64,000 bases of DNA from positions 1 through 64,000 of the forward strand of contig CALJAA010000095.1 in assembly GCA_938028465.1 (NCBI GenBank), written 5' to 3'. The DNA is from an uncultured Granulosicoccaceae bacterium. GTDB taxonomy: Bacteria > Pseudomonadota > Gammaproteobacteria > Granulosicoccales > Granulosicoccaceae. The notes beneath the pieces are model-generated. The model was not told the DNA's origin. It did no database searches and worked only from the letters and a program-made list of their open reading frames with translations. Both the position numbers and the translations under genes were made by a program. Positions 54,794-63,341 of the stretch are shown here, piece by piece (the first letter of the stretch is position 1; every line of letters begins with the position of its first letter).

Positions 54794-55681
54794 TCAATAA
54801 GGAGGGTAGGGGTCAGGCTCTGGTTCAAGCTGGCCATCGTCGCCTTTCATTCGTTCGCGCTTATCCATCTCTTCTTTAAACGCTTCTTCAATCTGTTGTA
54901 GCACCGAACCGACATCTGCTAGGCTTTCGTCGCGCTTAAATTTGCCGGTGAGCTTCATATCTGGATGTAAGTCACCTGCTTCAAACAATGACCATAACTC
55001 TTCTGCATACCGCGTTTCGGCAAGTTCTGGCGCGTACTGCGAATAGTAACGTGTCATGTTCCCAACATCGCGTGCAAGCATCGTCGGGGCGTTGTTATTA
55101 CCTGCCGCATTGACCGCTTGGGGTAGGTCGATAATGACGGGGCCATCTTCAGCTTGGAGAACATTGAATTCTGATAGGTCACCGTGTATCAGGCCAACAC
55201 AGAGCATGCGCAATACATAGTGCATCATGGTGGTGTGATCTTCTACGGCGCGTTCAACGGGTATCAGAATATCGTTTAAACGTGGTGCAACTTCACCTTC
55301 GCCGTCGGTGATGAGCTCCATCAGTAGAACACCGTCAAAACAACCGTAGGCTTCAGGTACTCTAACTCCGGCATCACGCAACTTAAACAGCGCATCTGCC
55401 TCAGCGGTTTGCCATACCTTTTCTTGTTCATCACGCCCAAAACGTGACCCCTTTTCCATGGCGCGTTGGCGGCGACTATTGCGCACCTTACGGCCTTCTT
55501 GGTATTGGGCCGCTTTTTTGAAACTACGGACAGCAACATCCTTATACACTTTGGCGCAGCGTATATCTTCGCCACAGCGCACCAGGTATACAGTCGCTTC
55601 TTTACCGCTCATTAACGGTCGCAGAACCTCATCAACCAGGCCGTCTTGAACGAGTGGCTCTATTCTTTTGGGAGTTTTCAC
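54794..55681 (-). CDS. RIO-family serine kinase
   Basis: Atypical protein kinase of 295 aa. ATP-binding GKEATVYLVRC, catalytic loop IHGDLSEFNVL, metal motif IIDLPQAV. Helix-rich C-terminal part is acidic and proline-rich. Bacterial RIO kinases resemble RIO1; targets unknown. In this window it stands alone between a dispersed repeat and the RluA gene. Confidence 0.85.
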   Translation of the reverse strand: MKTPKRIEPLVQDGLVDEVLRPLMSGKEATVYLVRCGEDIRCAKVYKDVAVRSFKKAAQYQEGRKVRNSRRQRAMEKGSRFGRDEQEKVWQTAEADALFKLRDAGVRVPEAYGCFDGVLLMELITDGEGEVAPRLNDILIPVERAVEDHTTMMHYVLRMLCVGLIHGDLSEFNVLQAEDGPVIIDLPQAVNAAGNNNAPTMLARDVGNMTRYYSQYAPELAETRYAEELWSLFEAGDLHPDMKLTGKFKRDESLADVGSVLQQIEEAFKEEMDKRERMKGDDGQLEPEPDPYPPY

Positions 55682-55752
55682 GGTTTTGTGTCAATACAGC
55701 GCAGAGTGGAGGCTGACGGCTGCGCTTTGTCCTTCAGCCATAGTGATTGAGG

Positions 55753-56457
55753 TTAGTTTACAACACTCTGGCGGTTACGGTTTCTAAAAAAAGTGGCAGG
55801 GCTTACAGCATTGGTTACGTCGCTCGTCCTTGGGTGCACAAATTCTAAGCTTTGGGCGTGAAGCATTAGGCGGTCAGCCAACCCAAAGCTCTCATCATCA
55901 CCATATAAATCACAGCCTAAAATTGGGTGCCCAATCGCTTGAGCATGAATCCTCAATTGATGAGTACGCCCCGTTGCAGGTGTAAAGCTCACAACACTCC
56001 GAGTTGGTGAACTTAATCGTTCGTCAACAATGTAATGTGTAAGAGCAGGCTTTCCTGATTCCGAGCAAATTTTTAAACGCGGGAAGATGGCATTATCTTT
56101 AGCAATCGGATAGTCAATCGCGCCTGCATCGTTTGCAAGATGGCCGCGCAACACCGCTTTATAGTGTTTCACTACGGTACGTTGCTGAAACTGCTTAGTC
56201 AGATGCCCATTAGCTGCCTTGTTGAGCGCAACTATCATGATGCCTGAAGTGCCGTAATCTAAGCGATGCACAAGAGTCGCAGTAGGAAAATCCTGAACTA
56301 GGCGAAAATGAACGGAATCTTTATTGAGGGGGTTCTTGCCTGATAAACTAAGTAGCTTGCTGGGCTTGTTGATTATCAATATACAATCATCTTGATATAG
56401 TAACTCGAGTTCATCCAAACAAGGTGGCGCTATAAACGTGTCTACTATGTCTTTCAC
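55753..56457 (-). CDS. RluA-family pseudouridine synthase
   Basis: Pseudouridine synthase of 234 aa. Catalytic Asp in HRLDYGTSGIMIVALNK; C-terminal GRTHQLRIHAQAIGHPILGCDLYG is conserved. Lacks an S4 domain, as in RluA (23S rRNA 746 / tRNA 32). Exact target unknown. Confidence 0.85.
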   Translation of the reverse strand: MKDIVDTFIAPPCLDELELLYQDDCILIINKPSKLLSLSGKNPLNKDSVHFRLVQDFPTATLVHRLDYGTSGIMIVALNKAANGHLTKQFQQRTVVKHYKAVLRGHLANDAGAIDYPIAKDNAIFPRLKICSESGKPALTHYIVDERLSSPTRSVVSFTPATGRTHQLRIHAQAIGHPILGCDLYGDDESFGLADRLMLHAQSLEFVHPRTSDVTNAVSPATFFRNRNRQSVVN

Positions 56458-56550
56458 TCGTGTTGGCTTATCTTGGATAGCGATGCGATTAGATGCACCT
56501 GATCATAGCCGATATTATTGCGGTAAGTAGGCAATGGAAGCGCCGATAGC

Positions 56551-57774
56551 TTATCGTTCACCCAGCGTTAATGAGTAAATATCTCCTAAGGTATCTCCCG
56601 TTATCGTACTGGTACTAGCGCCGCTACCCCATACTACGCAACTTGTTGGTGGTGTCGCGATTGGCTCTTTCATGTTAACGGCGTTATTTGCTATACCCGC
56701 TCTGAAGTGAAGGGTTGCAGGGAGTAAGCCGCCAGCACAATCTGCTGCAGTAATTTGCTCATGGTAAAACAGGACAACGTTCGGCCTAGTCCAAACAGTA
56801 TTCGCGGGTATAAGCAATGTGCCGAGTTGTGTTACTGCTTGCGTTTCTGTATCCAGTACAGAAACGCCTAGCTGGGTGCTATCAGTACTATCTTCTTCGA
56901 ATGCCAATTCATACCAGTGATCTTCTTGCCAGTCAAACGGCAGAGAGCAACGCCTGTTTGAACAATTAGAGTCGGTTCCTGTCGCTGGTATTAACGTTAC
57001 GTTACTCTCTACGTTGTTGTTAAAAAATCGGGCAAATCGACCGAAGCTCGGATCATCTAGCAAGTCGATGGAAATACTTATAGCCGTATTCACATCAATA
57101 AGCGATATACGGTATGCCGCTCGACGGTTTGGGTTAGTGGTTTGTACGTTTATTGGTTGGGAAAAACGTGTGACTCGGCCACTCAATGCCGTACTCTCGA
57201 ACAGGTTATAGTTTTGCTGTACTACCGGTGTTAGTGTTTGGCTTGGAGTTTTAGGTGCGACTATATCAGCAGGAGCGACGACGTTGACAGGTGCACTCTC
57301 TAGTAAACAAATCGGCCCATCGGCTCGCCCTGGATCTGTACCGTTAATGACCTCGTCCAAATTTGAAACACGATCACAATCGTAATCAAAACCGCTACCT
57401 TCAGACACACTAGTCAAAAGTGGAGTCGCGACTTCTTCCGAATTTCGACTGAACAATGTGCCTTCTTGCATCATCAGAAGAATATCGTCGTTAGCAAACC
57501 ATTCAATTTTTATCGGGTATTCTCTTGCTGCTTCGATATTGAGATAGATTATCCAGTTGTTATCGGGGTAGTTCCGCCCAAAGTACGATGTGGTAGTGCC
57601 GTCAACTGTGACAACGGCTGTCAGCTCGCTCATCGGTATCGCGCGCAGCGTTGCCGGTGTTGAGGTGGTACTCACAGTGGACGTAGGAATGCCATTGCCG
57701 CCATTGTTACAAGCGGAGAGTAATATCAAGCAACAACTTAGAAGCAAGGCTGATTTAGTGGTTAAGGTCTTCAC
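56551..57774 (-). CDS. Hypothetical lipoprotein of the pseudo-caspase operon
   Basis: Protein of 407 aa with a lipobox LLSAC at residue 21. A DXDXD-type loop (DYDCDRVSNLDEVINGTDPGRADGPIC) near residue 130 looks like a calcium-loop repeat. The rest is beta-rich with WVYL-type and CSNRRCSLPFDWQEDHWYELAF segments. I do not recognise a domain. It begins seven bases after the pseudo-caspase stop and is certainly co-transcribed with it. Confidence 0.68.
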   Translation of the reverse strand: MKTLTTKSALLLSCCLILLSACNNGGNGIPTSTVSTTSTPATLRAIPMSELTAVVTVDGTTTSYFGRNYPDNNWIIYLNIEAAREYPIKIEWFANDDILLMMQEGTLFSRNSEEVATPLLTSVSEGSGFDYDCDRVSNLDEVINGTDPGRADGPICLLESAPVNVVAPADIVAPKTPSQTLTPVVQQNYNLFESTALSGRVTRFSQPINVQTTNPNRRAAYRISLIDVNTAISISIDLLDDPSFGRFARFFNNNVESNVTLIPATGTDSNCSNRRCSLPFDWQEDHWYELAFEEDSTDSTQLGVSVLDTETQAVTQLGTLLIPANTVWTRPNVVLFYHEQITAADCAGGLLPATLHFRAGIANNAVNMKEPIATPPTSCVVWGSGASTSTITGDTLGDIYSLTLGER

Positions 57775-57781
57775 GATAAAT

Positions 57782-58750
57782 CTATTGCCCTGGAGGAGTT
57801 AGCGAAACGCCGATTCGATTGGGTTCATTACCGCTATCGCCTCCATTGGCAGCTGCAATAGCAATAAGTGCGATCGCGACGCCACCGGCGATTTTCCAAT
57901 AATTTCTAGTTGGTTTAACGTTGATTTTGTCGATAGGATTTAAGGCTGAAGCCTGCGAGCTCACTTGCGATAACCTGCTTGTTTGACATTCTACAAAACA
58001 CCATTTACTAAAAATACGATCCTCAGAGACGGGCTGCTGCGTAGTATTGGTTAGCTTAAAAACGTGAGTCGATACTAACTCGTGCATTGCTTTAATACCA
58101 AGGCCCGGCTGCGTTGCCATGACCTCTAATAACTGGCTTGTATAGCTACTGTTTCTTCTGTTTAGATCGTCTGAGCTCCACACGCCAGTACTGGCGGCAT
58201 AACCGATAAAAGTGCCTTCCGGTATATCCCTTATTTTTTGAAGCCCACTATGAACGCCCAAAAAGCTGCTACTTAGCGGGTTGTTGCGGTTGGCATCCAG
58301 TAGCAATACGTTGGTACCATTTGGATTGTATGATTTGAGAATTTCAACAATGCTGCGCAAGCTGACTGTTCGATCCCTTAAGTCAGATTGAAATTTTAGG
58401 TTGTTATTAATAGGGAGTAAAAAGCTATCTCTATCATTGGATAAACCGTAGCCAGAATAATACAAAACAGCATCAGCGCCTGAAGGTAAAGATTGAGCAA
58501 ATTCATCTATAGCTGTTTCAATCGATTCGCGATTTAAGTCTAGCAATGGGCCATTAGTAAATAACCGGTAGCCCATGCTCTTAAGCTGAATGGCCATATC
58601 AGTGGCGTCAGTAGTAGTAACTTGCAAGGCAAAAGGTTTGTAATCGCTATTCCCGATCACGATTGCATGGCGTTCTGCTGCATGCGTGATCATGGGTATT
58701 GCCTGTAGCAGTACCACAAAGAATAGCCTTAAAAAGTGGCGCGAAGTCAT
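57782..58750 (-). CDS. Pseudo-caspase: caspase-fold protein lacking both catalytic residues
   Basis: Secreted caspase-like (C14) protein of 322 aa with a signal peptide (cleaved near THA) and a hydrophobic segment near residues 285-305. The fold is clear: ERHAIVIGNSDYK, DAVLYYSGYG and LLLDANRNNP. In active members the two motifs are YYSGHG and LDACRNNP; here His is Tyr (codon TAC) and Cys is Asn (codon AAC). It should therefore be proteolytically dead and probably a binding or scaffolding protein. Operon with a lipoprotein. Confidence 0.85.
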   Translation of the reverse strand: MTSRHFLRLFFVVLLQAIPMITHAAERHAIVIGNSDYKPFALQVTTTDATDMAIQLKSMGYRLFTNGPLLDLNRESIETAIDEFAQSLPSGADAVLYYSGYGLSNDRDSFLLPINNNLKFQSDLRDRTVSLRSIVEILKSYNPNGTNVLLLDANRNNPLSSSFLGVHSGLQKIRDIPEGTFIGYAASTGVWSSDDLNRRNSSYTSQLLEVMATQPGLGIKAMHELVSTHVFKLTNTTQQPVSEDRIFSKWCFVECQTSRLSQVSSQASALNPIDKINVKPTRNYWKIAGGVAIALIAIAAANGGDSGNEPNRIGVSLTPPGQ

Positions 58751-58897
58751 AGTTCAGTACTAGTTTACGAGTCTCGATACCTCCAATTATCCGTCGTCTG
58801 TAGCCTGAGTTCTGAGCCGTAGTTCTCTTATGGCCTAGGTGTTATCGCGGGTGCAGCACATAAACCATGCGCATCCATTGCTTCACTAATGGGGTGT

Positions 58898-59371
58898 TTA
58901 GTCGGCGTTAATGCCCAGTAATTCAACATCGAATATCAATGTGGAGCCAGGTTTGATTTTGCCAGCAGAGCGATTGCCGTACCCCAATTTGCTGGGTATG
59001 ACTAATTGAGTCTTTTCGCCTTCCACCATTAATTGCAAGCCTTCAGTCCAGCCGGGTATCACTTGGTTTAAGCCAAATGAAATCGGTTCGCCACGGTCAA
59101 CTGAACTATCAAACACAGTACCGTCGATCAACATACCGTGGTAGTGCACTTTTACGCGATCAGTTGCGGTGGGGTGGATCGTGCCCGTGCCTGCTTGTAG
59201 CACTTTGTACTGCAGCCCAGACGCGGTGCTTTGTACGCCAGCTGCTTTGCTGTTTTCGTCCATAAAGGCTTGACCTAATTCGATGTTGCTCTTTGCTTTG
59301 CCACCGTTAACAAACTTCAGCACCACAAACAAGATGGCCATGAAGGCGATAAAGACTAGAACGAATTTCAT
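58898..59371 (-). CDS. Membrane-anchored FKBP-type peptidyl-prolyl isomerase
   Basis: Protein of 157 aa. Residues 4-22 form a hydrophobic anchor ([17 protein letters not shown]), followed by a spacer and an FKBP domain: [60 protein letters not shown]. The catalytic face appears intact. Function: proline isomerisation in the periplasm (location inferred). Confidence 0.88.
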   Translation of the reverse strand: MKFVLVFIAFMAILFVVLKFVNGGKAKSNIELGQAFMDENSKAAGVQSTASGLQYKVLQAGTGTIHPTATDRVKVHYHGMLIDGTVFDSSVDRGEPISFGLNQVIPGWTEGLQLMVEGEKTQLVIPSKLGYGNRSAGKIKPGSTLIFDVELLGINAD

Positions 59372-59466
59372 AAGCTGCTCGGTTGATAGTAATCTTGGTG
59401 CCTAGATTAGCAATTTAATTGGCTTGAAAGCGTTATTCAATGAGTTTATTCGCTTAGAATCGCTCA

Positions 59467-60144
59467 ATGAAAAATCAAGTTCTGTTGGGTGAGGCCACCA
59501 TTCCAGGTGGCGATCGGGTGTTAAAGCTCTACCAAGGCAAAGATGATTGCAATATTGTGATTTCTGGCCGTGGCGAGCTGATGTCCACTCGTAAGCACGC
59601 TTCTGAAAGCGCTCTAGGTACCTTGGCTTGCGAATTACTTAAAAGCGCCGATGCTGCCTCCGTATTAATCGGCGGGCTTGGGATGGGGTTTACGCTCGAA
59701 GCAGTGTTGGCTGCAACTGGTAAACAGGCGCGTGTTGTTGTGGCAGAGTTGGTGCCTGAAGTGATCGAGTGGAATAAAGGCCCATTGGGTAGCTACTCAA
59801 ACTACCCGTTGTCCGATGCTCGTACAGAGGTTTATCCAGGCGACGTAAGCGACCTACTGCGTGATGAAGGTAAGCGCTACGATGTTATTGCGCTGGATGT
59901 AGATAACGGCCCGGAAGCGTTGAGCACCAGCGGTAACGACTGGTTGTATTCGCGCAACGGTGTGAATACTGCCCGCGAAAGCTTGAACAAAGGTGGCGTA
60001 CTGGCGTATTGGTCCGCCACGGCTGATCCGCAATTTACCAAATTGCTGCGCGATTGTGATTTGCACGTATCCGAAAAATCCGTGTACGCGCATGGTAATA
60101 AGGGAACTAAACACACCATTTGGCTTGCCAGAGCCCAAAGGTGA
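59467..60144 (+). CDS. Spermidine synthase-like methyltransferase-fold protein
   Basis: SpeE-fold protein of 225 aa. IGGLGMGFTLEAVLA is the cofactor loop, and VVVAELVPEVIEWNKGPLG and IALDVDNGPEAL are polyamine synthase-like, but the N-terminal beta domain of true SpeE is short. Many such proteins are annotated spermidine synthase without evidence; product unknown. Free-standing. Confidence 0.7.
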   Translation: MKNQVLLGEATIPGGDRVLKLYQGKDDCNIVISGRGELMSTRKHASESALGTLACELLKSADAASVLIGGLGMGFTLEAVLAATGKQARVVVAELVPEVIEWNKGPLGSYSNYPLSDARTEVYPGDVSDLLRDEGKRYDVIALDVDNGPEALSTSGNDWLYSRNGVNTARESLNKGGVLAYWSATADPQFTKLLRDCDLHVSEKSVYAHGNKGTKHTIWLARAQR

Positions 60145-60338
60145 TAAGCGTCGCCTGCTTCGATCGGATTAGCTCAGAGCCCCATGAGCTACCTCTGAGC
60201 TAGTAGCACATCTGGTTTCATTGGCCCTTACCCAAACCATACAGATTGTTAAAGCGCAATATTTGAACTCCATAGCGAAAAACGTTTCTCAGTTTCCATG
60301 CAATCTATTTTTGCAGTCACTAATAATTGGAGACGATG

Positions 60339-60749
60339 ATGTTACTAACAGACGTACAACAACAAAGCAGCACTGACACTATTGAAGAATCTCATCAGAT
60401 AGTTATCGAAGATACCATCGCTGAATCTGATCTGGATGACATTTTAGATTCCTACACCTACGAAGATTTCGAAGGCTTTCAGGGTGGTATACAAGACGAG
60501 CAGTGGTTACATCAACTTCAGAACGACTGGCAGTGCATAGCGTCAGATTACTCTGTCCAGTATAAGCGCATGAGTGAACACTACCATTCCTTACACACCA
60601 ATAATCTAGCTATTGATCTGAACCGACAAAAAGATGTGGGTGAATTTAAAATCGTTGACATCACACGTTGTTCGTATGAAGTTCACGAAGGCCAGTATAT
60701 TCGAGTTAGTGTTAATGCGAAGCTCGTGTTTAGAAAGAGGGATCAATAG
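60339..60749 (+). CDS. Hypothetical acidic protein, about 136 aa
   Basis: Not recognised. The N-terminal third is Gln/Ser/Glu-rich (VQQQSSTDTIEESHQ) with an acidic patch (ESDLDDILDSYTYEDFEG); the C-terminal part is mixed. I chose the ATG at MLLTDVQQ since GGAG precedes it; the ORF-track TTG start is four codons upstream. Confidence 0.6.
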   Translation: MLLTDVQQQSSTDTIEESHQIVIEDTIAESDLDDILDSYTYEDFEGFQGGIQDEQWLHQLQNDWQCIASDYSVQYKRMSEHYHSLHTNNLAIDLNRQKDVGEFKIVDITRCSYEVHEGQYIRVSVNAKLVFRKRDQ

Positions 60750-60788
60750 ACTATGGTAGTAAAACAAGCGTCAATGAAGAAAGTCGAT

Positions 60789-60822
60789 AGAGAGGCCATT
60801 CAATAATCCGAATAGCCTCTCT
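60789..60822. terminator. Stem-loop at convergent gene ends
   Basis: Stem AGAGAGGC / GCCTCTCT separated by 18 bases. Lies between the 3' ends of the hypothetical gene and the YHS gene. No strong T-run, so a weak terminator at best. Confidence 0.4.
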
Positions 60823-60828
60823 TCAAAA

Positions 60829-61266
60829 CTAGTATGGAGCTATTTTTAACCAGTTTTCATTGCCATCCGCGATATGCTTAGGCACGTTAGCACGCCATTT
60901 TTTCTGTGCGCCTTCGTGTACTTTTATGTACAGCTTGTTGTCTTCTATTTGCCAAACTTGAGGATCGCCCGGCCGTTTATAGTTTTGTGATGCCGCCCAA
61001 GCGCAATAACCATCGTATTGAGGTGCAAAGGCAACAGGGTCTGCTTTAAATAGATCGCGATTTTTTTCACTCGAAAAGTACCAAACAGCCCCATTCCAAA
61101 AATGATGAAACTTTGCACGGCCCTGTACTGGTTTACCTTCAGTAAAGTACGACACAGAGTCATAACCACCAATGGCAGTTGATAGCTGATTGGTAGCGTG
61201 TACGTTACCCATGAGCATAAGCCCAGCAGTCAACGAGATGAGTGACATAGTGAGTTTTCTTAGCAT
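60829..61266 (-). CDS. Exported YHS-domain protein
   Basis: Protein of 145 aa with a signal peptide (LISLTAGLMLMGNVHA) and a YHS-type domain: GGYDSVSYFTEGKPVQG, FHHFWNGAVWYFSSEKNRDLFKADP and YDGYCAWAAS. The domain is often metal-binding and occurs in copper handling. The Cys and several His support metal binding; the ligand is unknown. Confidence 0.83.
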   Translation of the reverse strand: MLRKLTMSLISLTAGLMLMGNVHATNQLSTAIGGYDSVSYFTEGKPVQGRAKFHHFWNGAVWYFSSEKNRDLFKADPVAFAPQYDGYCAWAASQNYKRPGDPQVWQIEDNKLYIKVHEGAQKKWRANVPKHIADGNENWLKIAPY

Positions 61267-61349
61267 GGTGAATCTTCCTAGTGGGTGGAGAGCAGAGGAT
61301 TCACTCTAGATGCCGTCCTTTAAGTGGAGATAAAGGTTTCTTAAAGAAT

Positions 61350-62456
61350 TTATAAAGATTGCGAAGAAGGGGTGGTGATAGCTGATAGTTGGTCAGGGAT
61401 TGAGAACCAAATAGTGAATAACCCATTGTTACTACTTGCGCCAACTGAGCCTTCATGCGCTTCCACCAATTTTTTGACGATCGCTAAACCAATGCCAGCA
61501 CCGCCACTGTTTCTAGAGCGGGATTTCTCGGTTCGATAAAAGCGTTCAAAGATTAATTGCAGATCGTCTGCATTAATTGTCTCGGATTGGTTAGACATAT
61601 TCAGTCGAAACGCGCCGTCGTGCCGTTCGCACCAAATATGAATGTCGCTACCCGGTGGTGAGTACTGACAAGCGTTGTCGATAAAAATACTAATAATGAT
61701 GTGCAACTTTTCCATATCGGCAGATACCAGATGTGCCGATTCTGGCGTATCCACCGTGATATTCAGCGCTTTCTTCTTGATGCCATCTGCGTGGCTTTCT
61801 AGTGCGGTTGAAATAGTGTCTTGAATATTGATTGGGGTGATTTTGAGATTAAATCCGGCGGCATCAGCGCGGGATAAATCTAACAGGCTCTCAACTAAAT
61901 TGCCTAGCCGTAAAGCCTCCTTTTCAAGCACTCCAAGGTTGTGATCATTCGGTATAAGTACCTTATCCCGTAAGCCTTCAACATAACCCTGTATGTTGGT
62001 CACGGGGGTGCGTAGTTCGTGGGCTAAATCGGCCACCATGTTTTCACGTAGATCTTCAGACTGCTTAATATGGCCAGCCATCATATTAAACGCCTTAGCT
62101 AAATCCCCAAACTCATCATTGGATAGGGTTCGGGCCTTAGCGTCTCTATCGCCGGCGCTCATCTTATGTATAGCGATGGAGACTTCCTTTAAGGGGCGCA
62201 ACACACGATTACTGAGTAGGTAACTCACCATCACGGCCAACAGAATGGCCACGGCGCTGGCCCAAAATAAATATTGATGTACCGAGTCCAAAAACATCCG
62301 ATGGATGTCATTAGGTGCAATATTGTATTGATTCATCAGTTCAGTGAAGTAATCCGCCGCTAGGTATTCGATGGATAACCAAATCACACCAATCACCAGC
62401 CCGATGGCTGGGAAGTTCAGCGCCATTACTTTCCAAATCAAGCGTTGCCGTATCAT
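61350..62456 (-). CDS. Sensor histidine kinase (BaeS-like)
   Basis: Membrane kinase of 368 aa. Helices at residues about 13-30 and 62-85 bracket a short periplasmic loop, then a HAMP domain (NRVLRPLKEVSIAIHKMSAGD), H-box MVADLAHELRTPVTNIQG, and ATPase motifs FIDNACQYS and GAGIGLAIV. Starts exactly where the regulator gene stops. Envelope-stress type sensor is inferred from the BaeS/CpxA resemblance. Confidence 0.88.
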   Translation of the reverse strand: MIRQRLIWKVMALNFPAIGLVIGVIWLSIEYLAADYFTELMNQYNIAPNDIHRMFLDSVHQYLFWASAVAILLAVMVSYLLSNRVLRPLKEVSIAIHKMSAGDRDAKARTLSNDEFGDLAKAFNMMAGHIKQSEDLRENMVADLAHELRTPVTNIQGYVEGLRDKVLIPNDHNLGVLEKEALRLGNLVESLLDLSRADAAGFNLKITPINIQDTISTALESHADGIKKKALNITVDTPESAHLVSADMEKLHIIISIFIDNACQYSPPGSDIHIWCERHDGAFRLNMSNQSETINADDLQLIFERFYRTEKSRSRNSGGAGIGLAIVKKLVEAHEGSVGASSNNGLFTIWFSIPDQLSAITTPSSQSL

Positions 62457-63140
62457 CTAGCTATCCAGTCGATAACCAACACCGCGTACGGTGGTGATGT
62501 AATTAGTTTGCTTGGATACGGATTCGATCTTTTGCCGAATACTGGCGATATGCACATCCACCACGCGGTCAATCACCGCTTGCCGGCCACTGTATAACTG
62601 ATCTAGTAGTTCTGGGCGGGTGAATACACGGCCCGGGCGAGTCATCAATGTTTTTAATAACACGAATTCGGAGGTGGTGAGGTTTATCGGAACATGTGAC
62701 AGGCTGACGTTATGGTTGGTTGAGTCTAAGCTGAGTGCGCCAACATTGAGTACTTCATTAGATGAGTCAGAATGGGTTTCGGATCGGCGTAAAATGGCGT
62801 GCACTCTAGCCACCACTTCTCGTGGGCTAAACGGCTTAACCACGTAGTCATCCGCCCCTAGATTAAAGCCTAAAATGCGATCGGCTTCTTCTTGGCGTGC
62901 TGAGAGGATTAGTATGGGAACATCAGAAGTAGAGCGTAGTTCTTCGCATACGTCCCAGCCATGAATGCCAGGCATCATTAAATCTAATACGATAAAGCTC
63001 AGGCTTCGGCTTTTTGCAATCTCTAGTGTATCTAAACCGTTTGCCGCACGCAGTGTTTCAAAGCCTTCTTTAGCGAAATAACGCATAAGAAGCTCGGAAG
63101 TGTTGTCATCATCCTCAGCAATTAAGATAGATTTACTCAT
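62457..63140 (-). CDS. OmpR-family response regulator (BaeR-like)
   Basis: Receiver with AEDDDN acidic pair, IVLDLMMPGIHG phosphoacceptor and YVVKPFSP; winged helix ends YITTVRGVGYRLDS. Directly upstream of its kinase without a gap. Its promoter lies in the 200-base region before it, downstream of a terminator. Confidence 0.9.
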   Translation of the reverse strand: MSKSILIAEDDDNTSELLMRYFAKEGFETLRAANGLDTLEIAKSRSLSFIVLDLMMPGIHGWDVCEELRSTSDVPILILSARQEEADRILGFNLGADDYVVKPFSPREVVARVHAILRRSETHSDSSNEVLNVGALSLDSTNHNVSLSHVPINLTTSEFVLLKTLMTRPGRVFTRPELLDQLYSGRQAVIDRVVDVHIASIRQKIESVSKQTNYITTVRGVGYRLDS

Positions 63141-63182
63141 TTGAGATTAGGATAGGGAATCGCTGAATAGGTTCCCCAACAT

Positions 63183-63243
63183 AAAAAAAGTGTAGTGGAT
63201 TGCAACTAGGCTCGGAGAAAACCTAGTTACAATCCAATCTACA
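63183..63243 (-). terminator. Strong terminator after the reductase gene
   Basis: Stem-loop of about 20 pairs (63191-63210 with 63222-63243, a few mismatches) and, reading the minus strand, a run of seven T directly after it. It ends the reductase gene and insulates the downstream two-component genes. Confidence 0.85.
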
Positions 63244-63341
63244 AAGCGTGGTTTTCCTTGGCAAAAGTTCACCACCACACTTGTTGGTGCTAGTACCTGC
63301 GCATCCCTGTATTGGGATTATCGTGTAATGAGATGGCTGAT

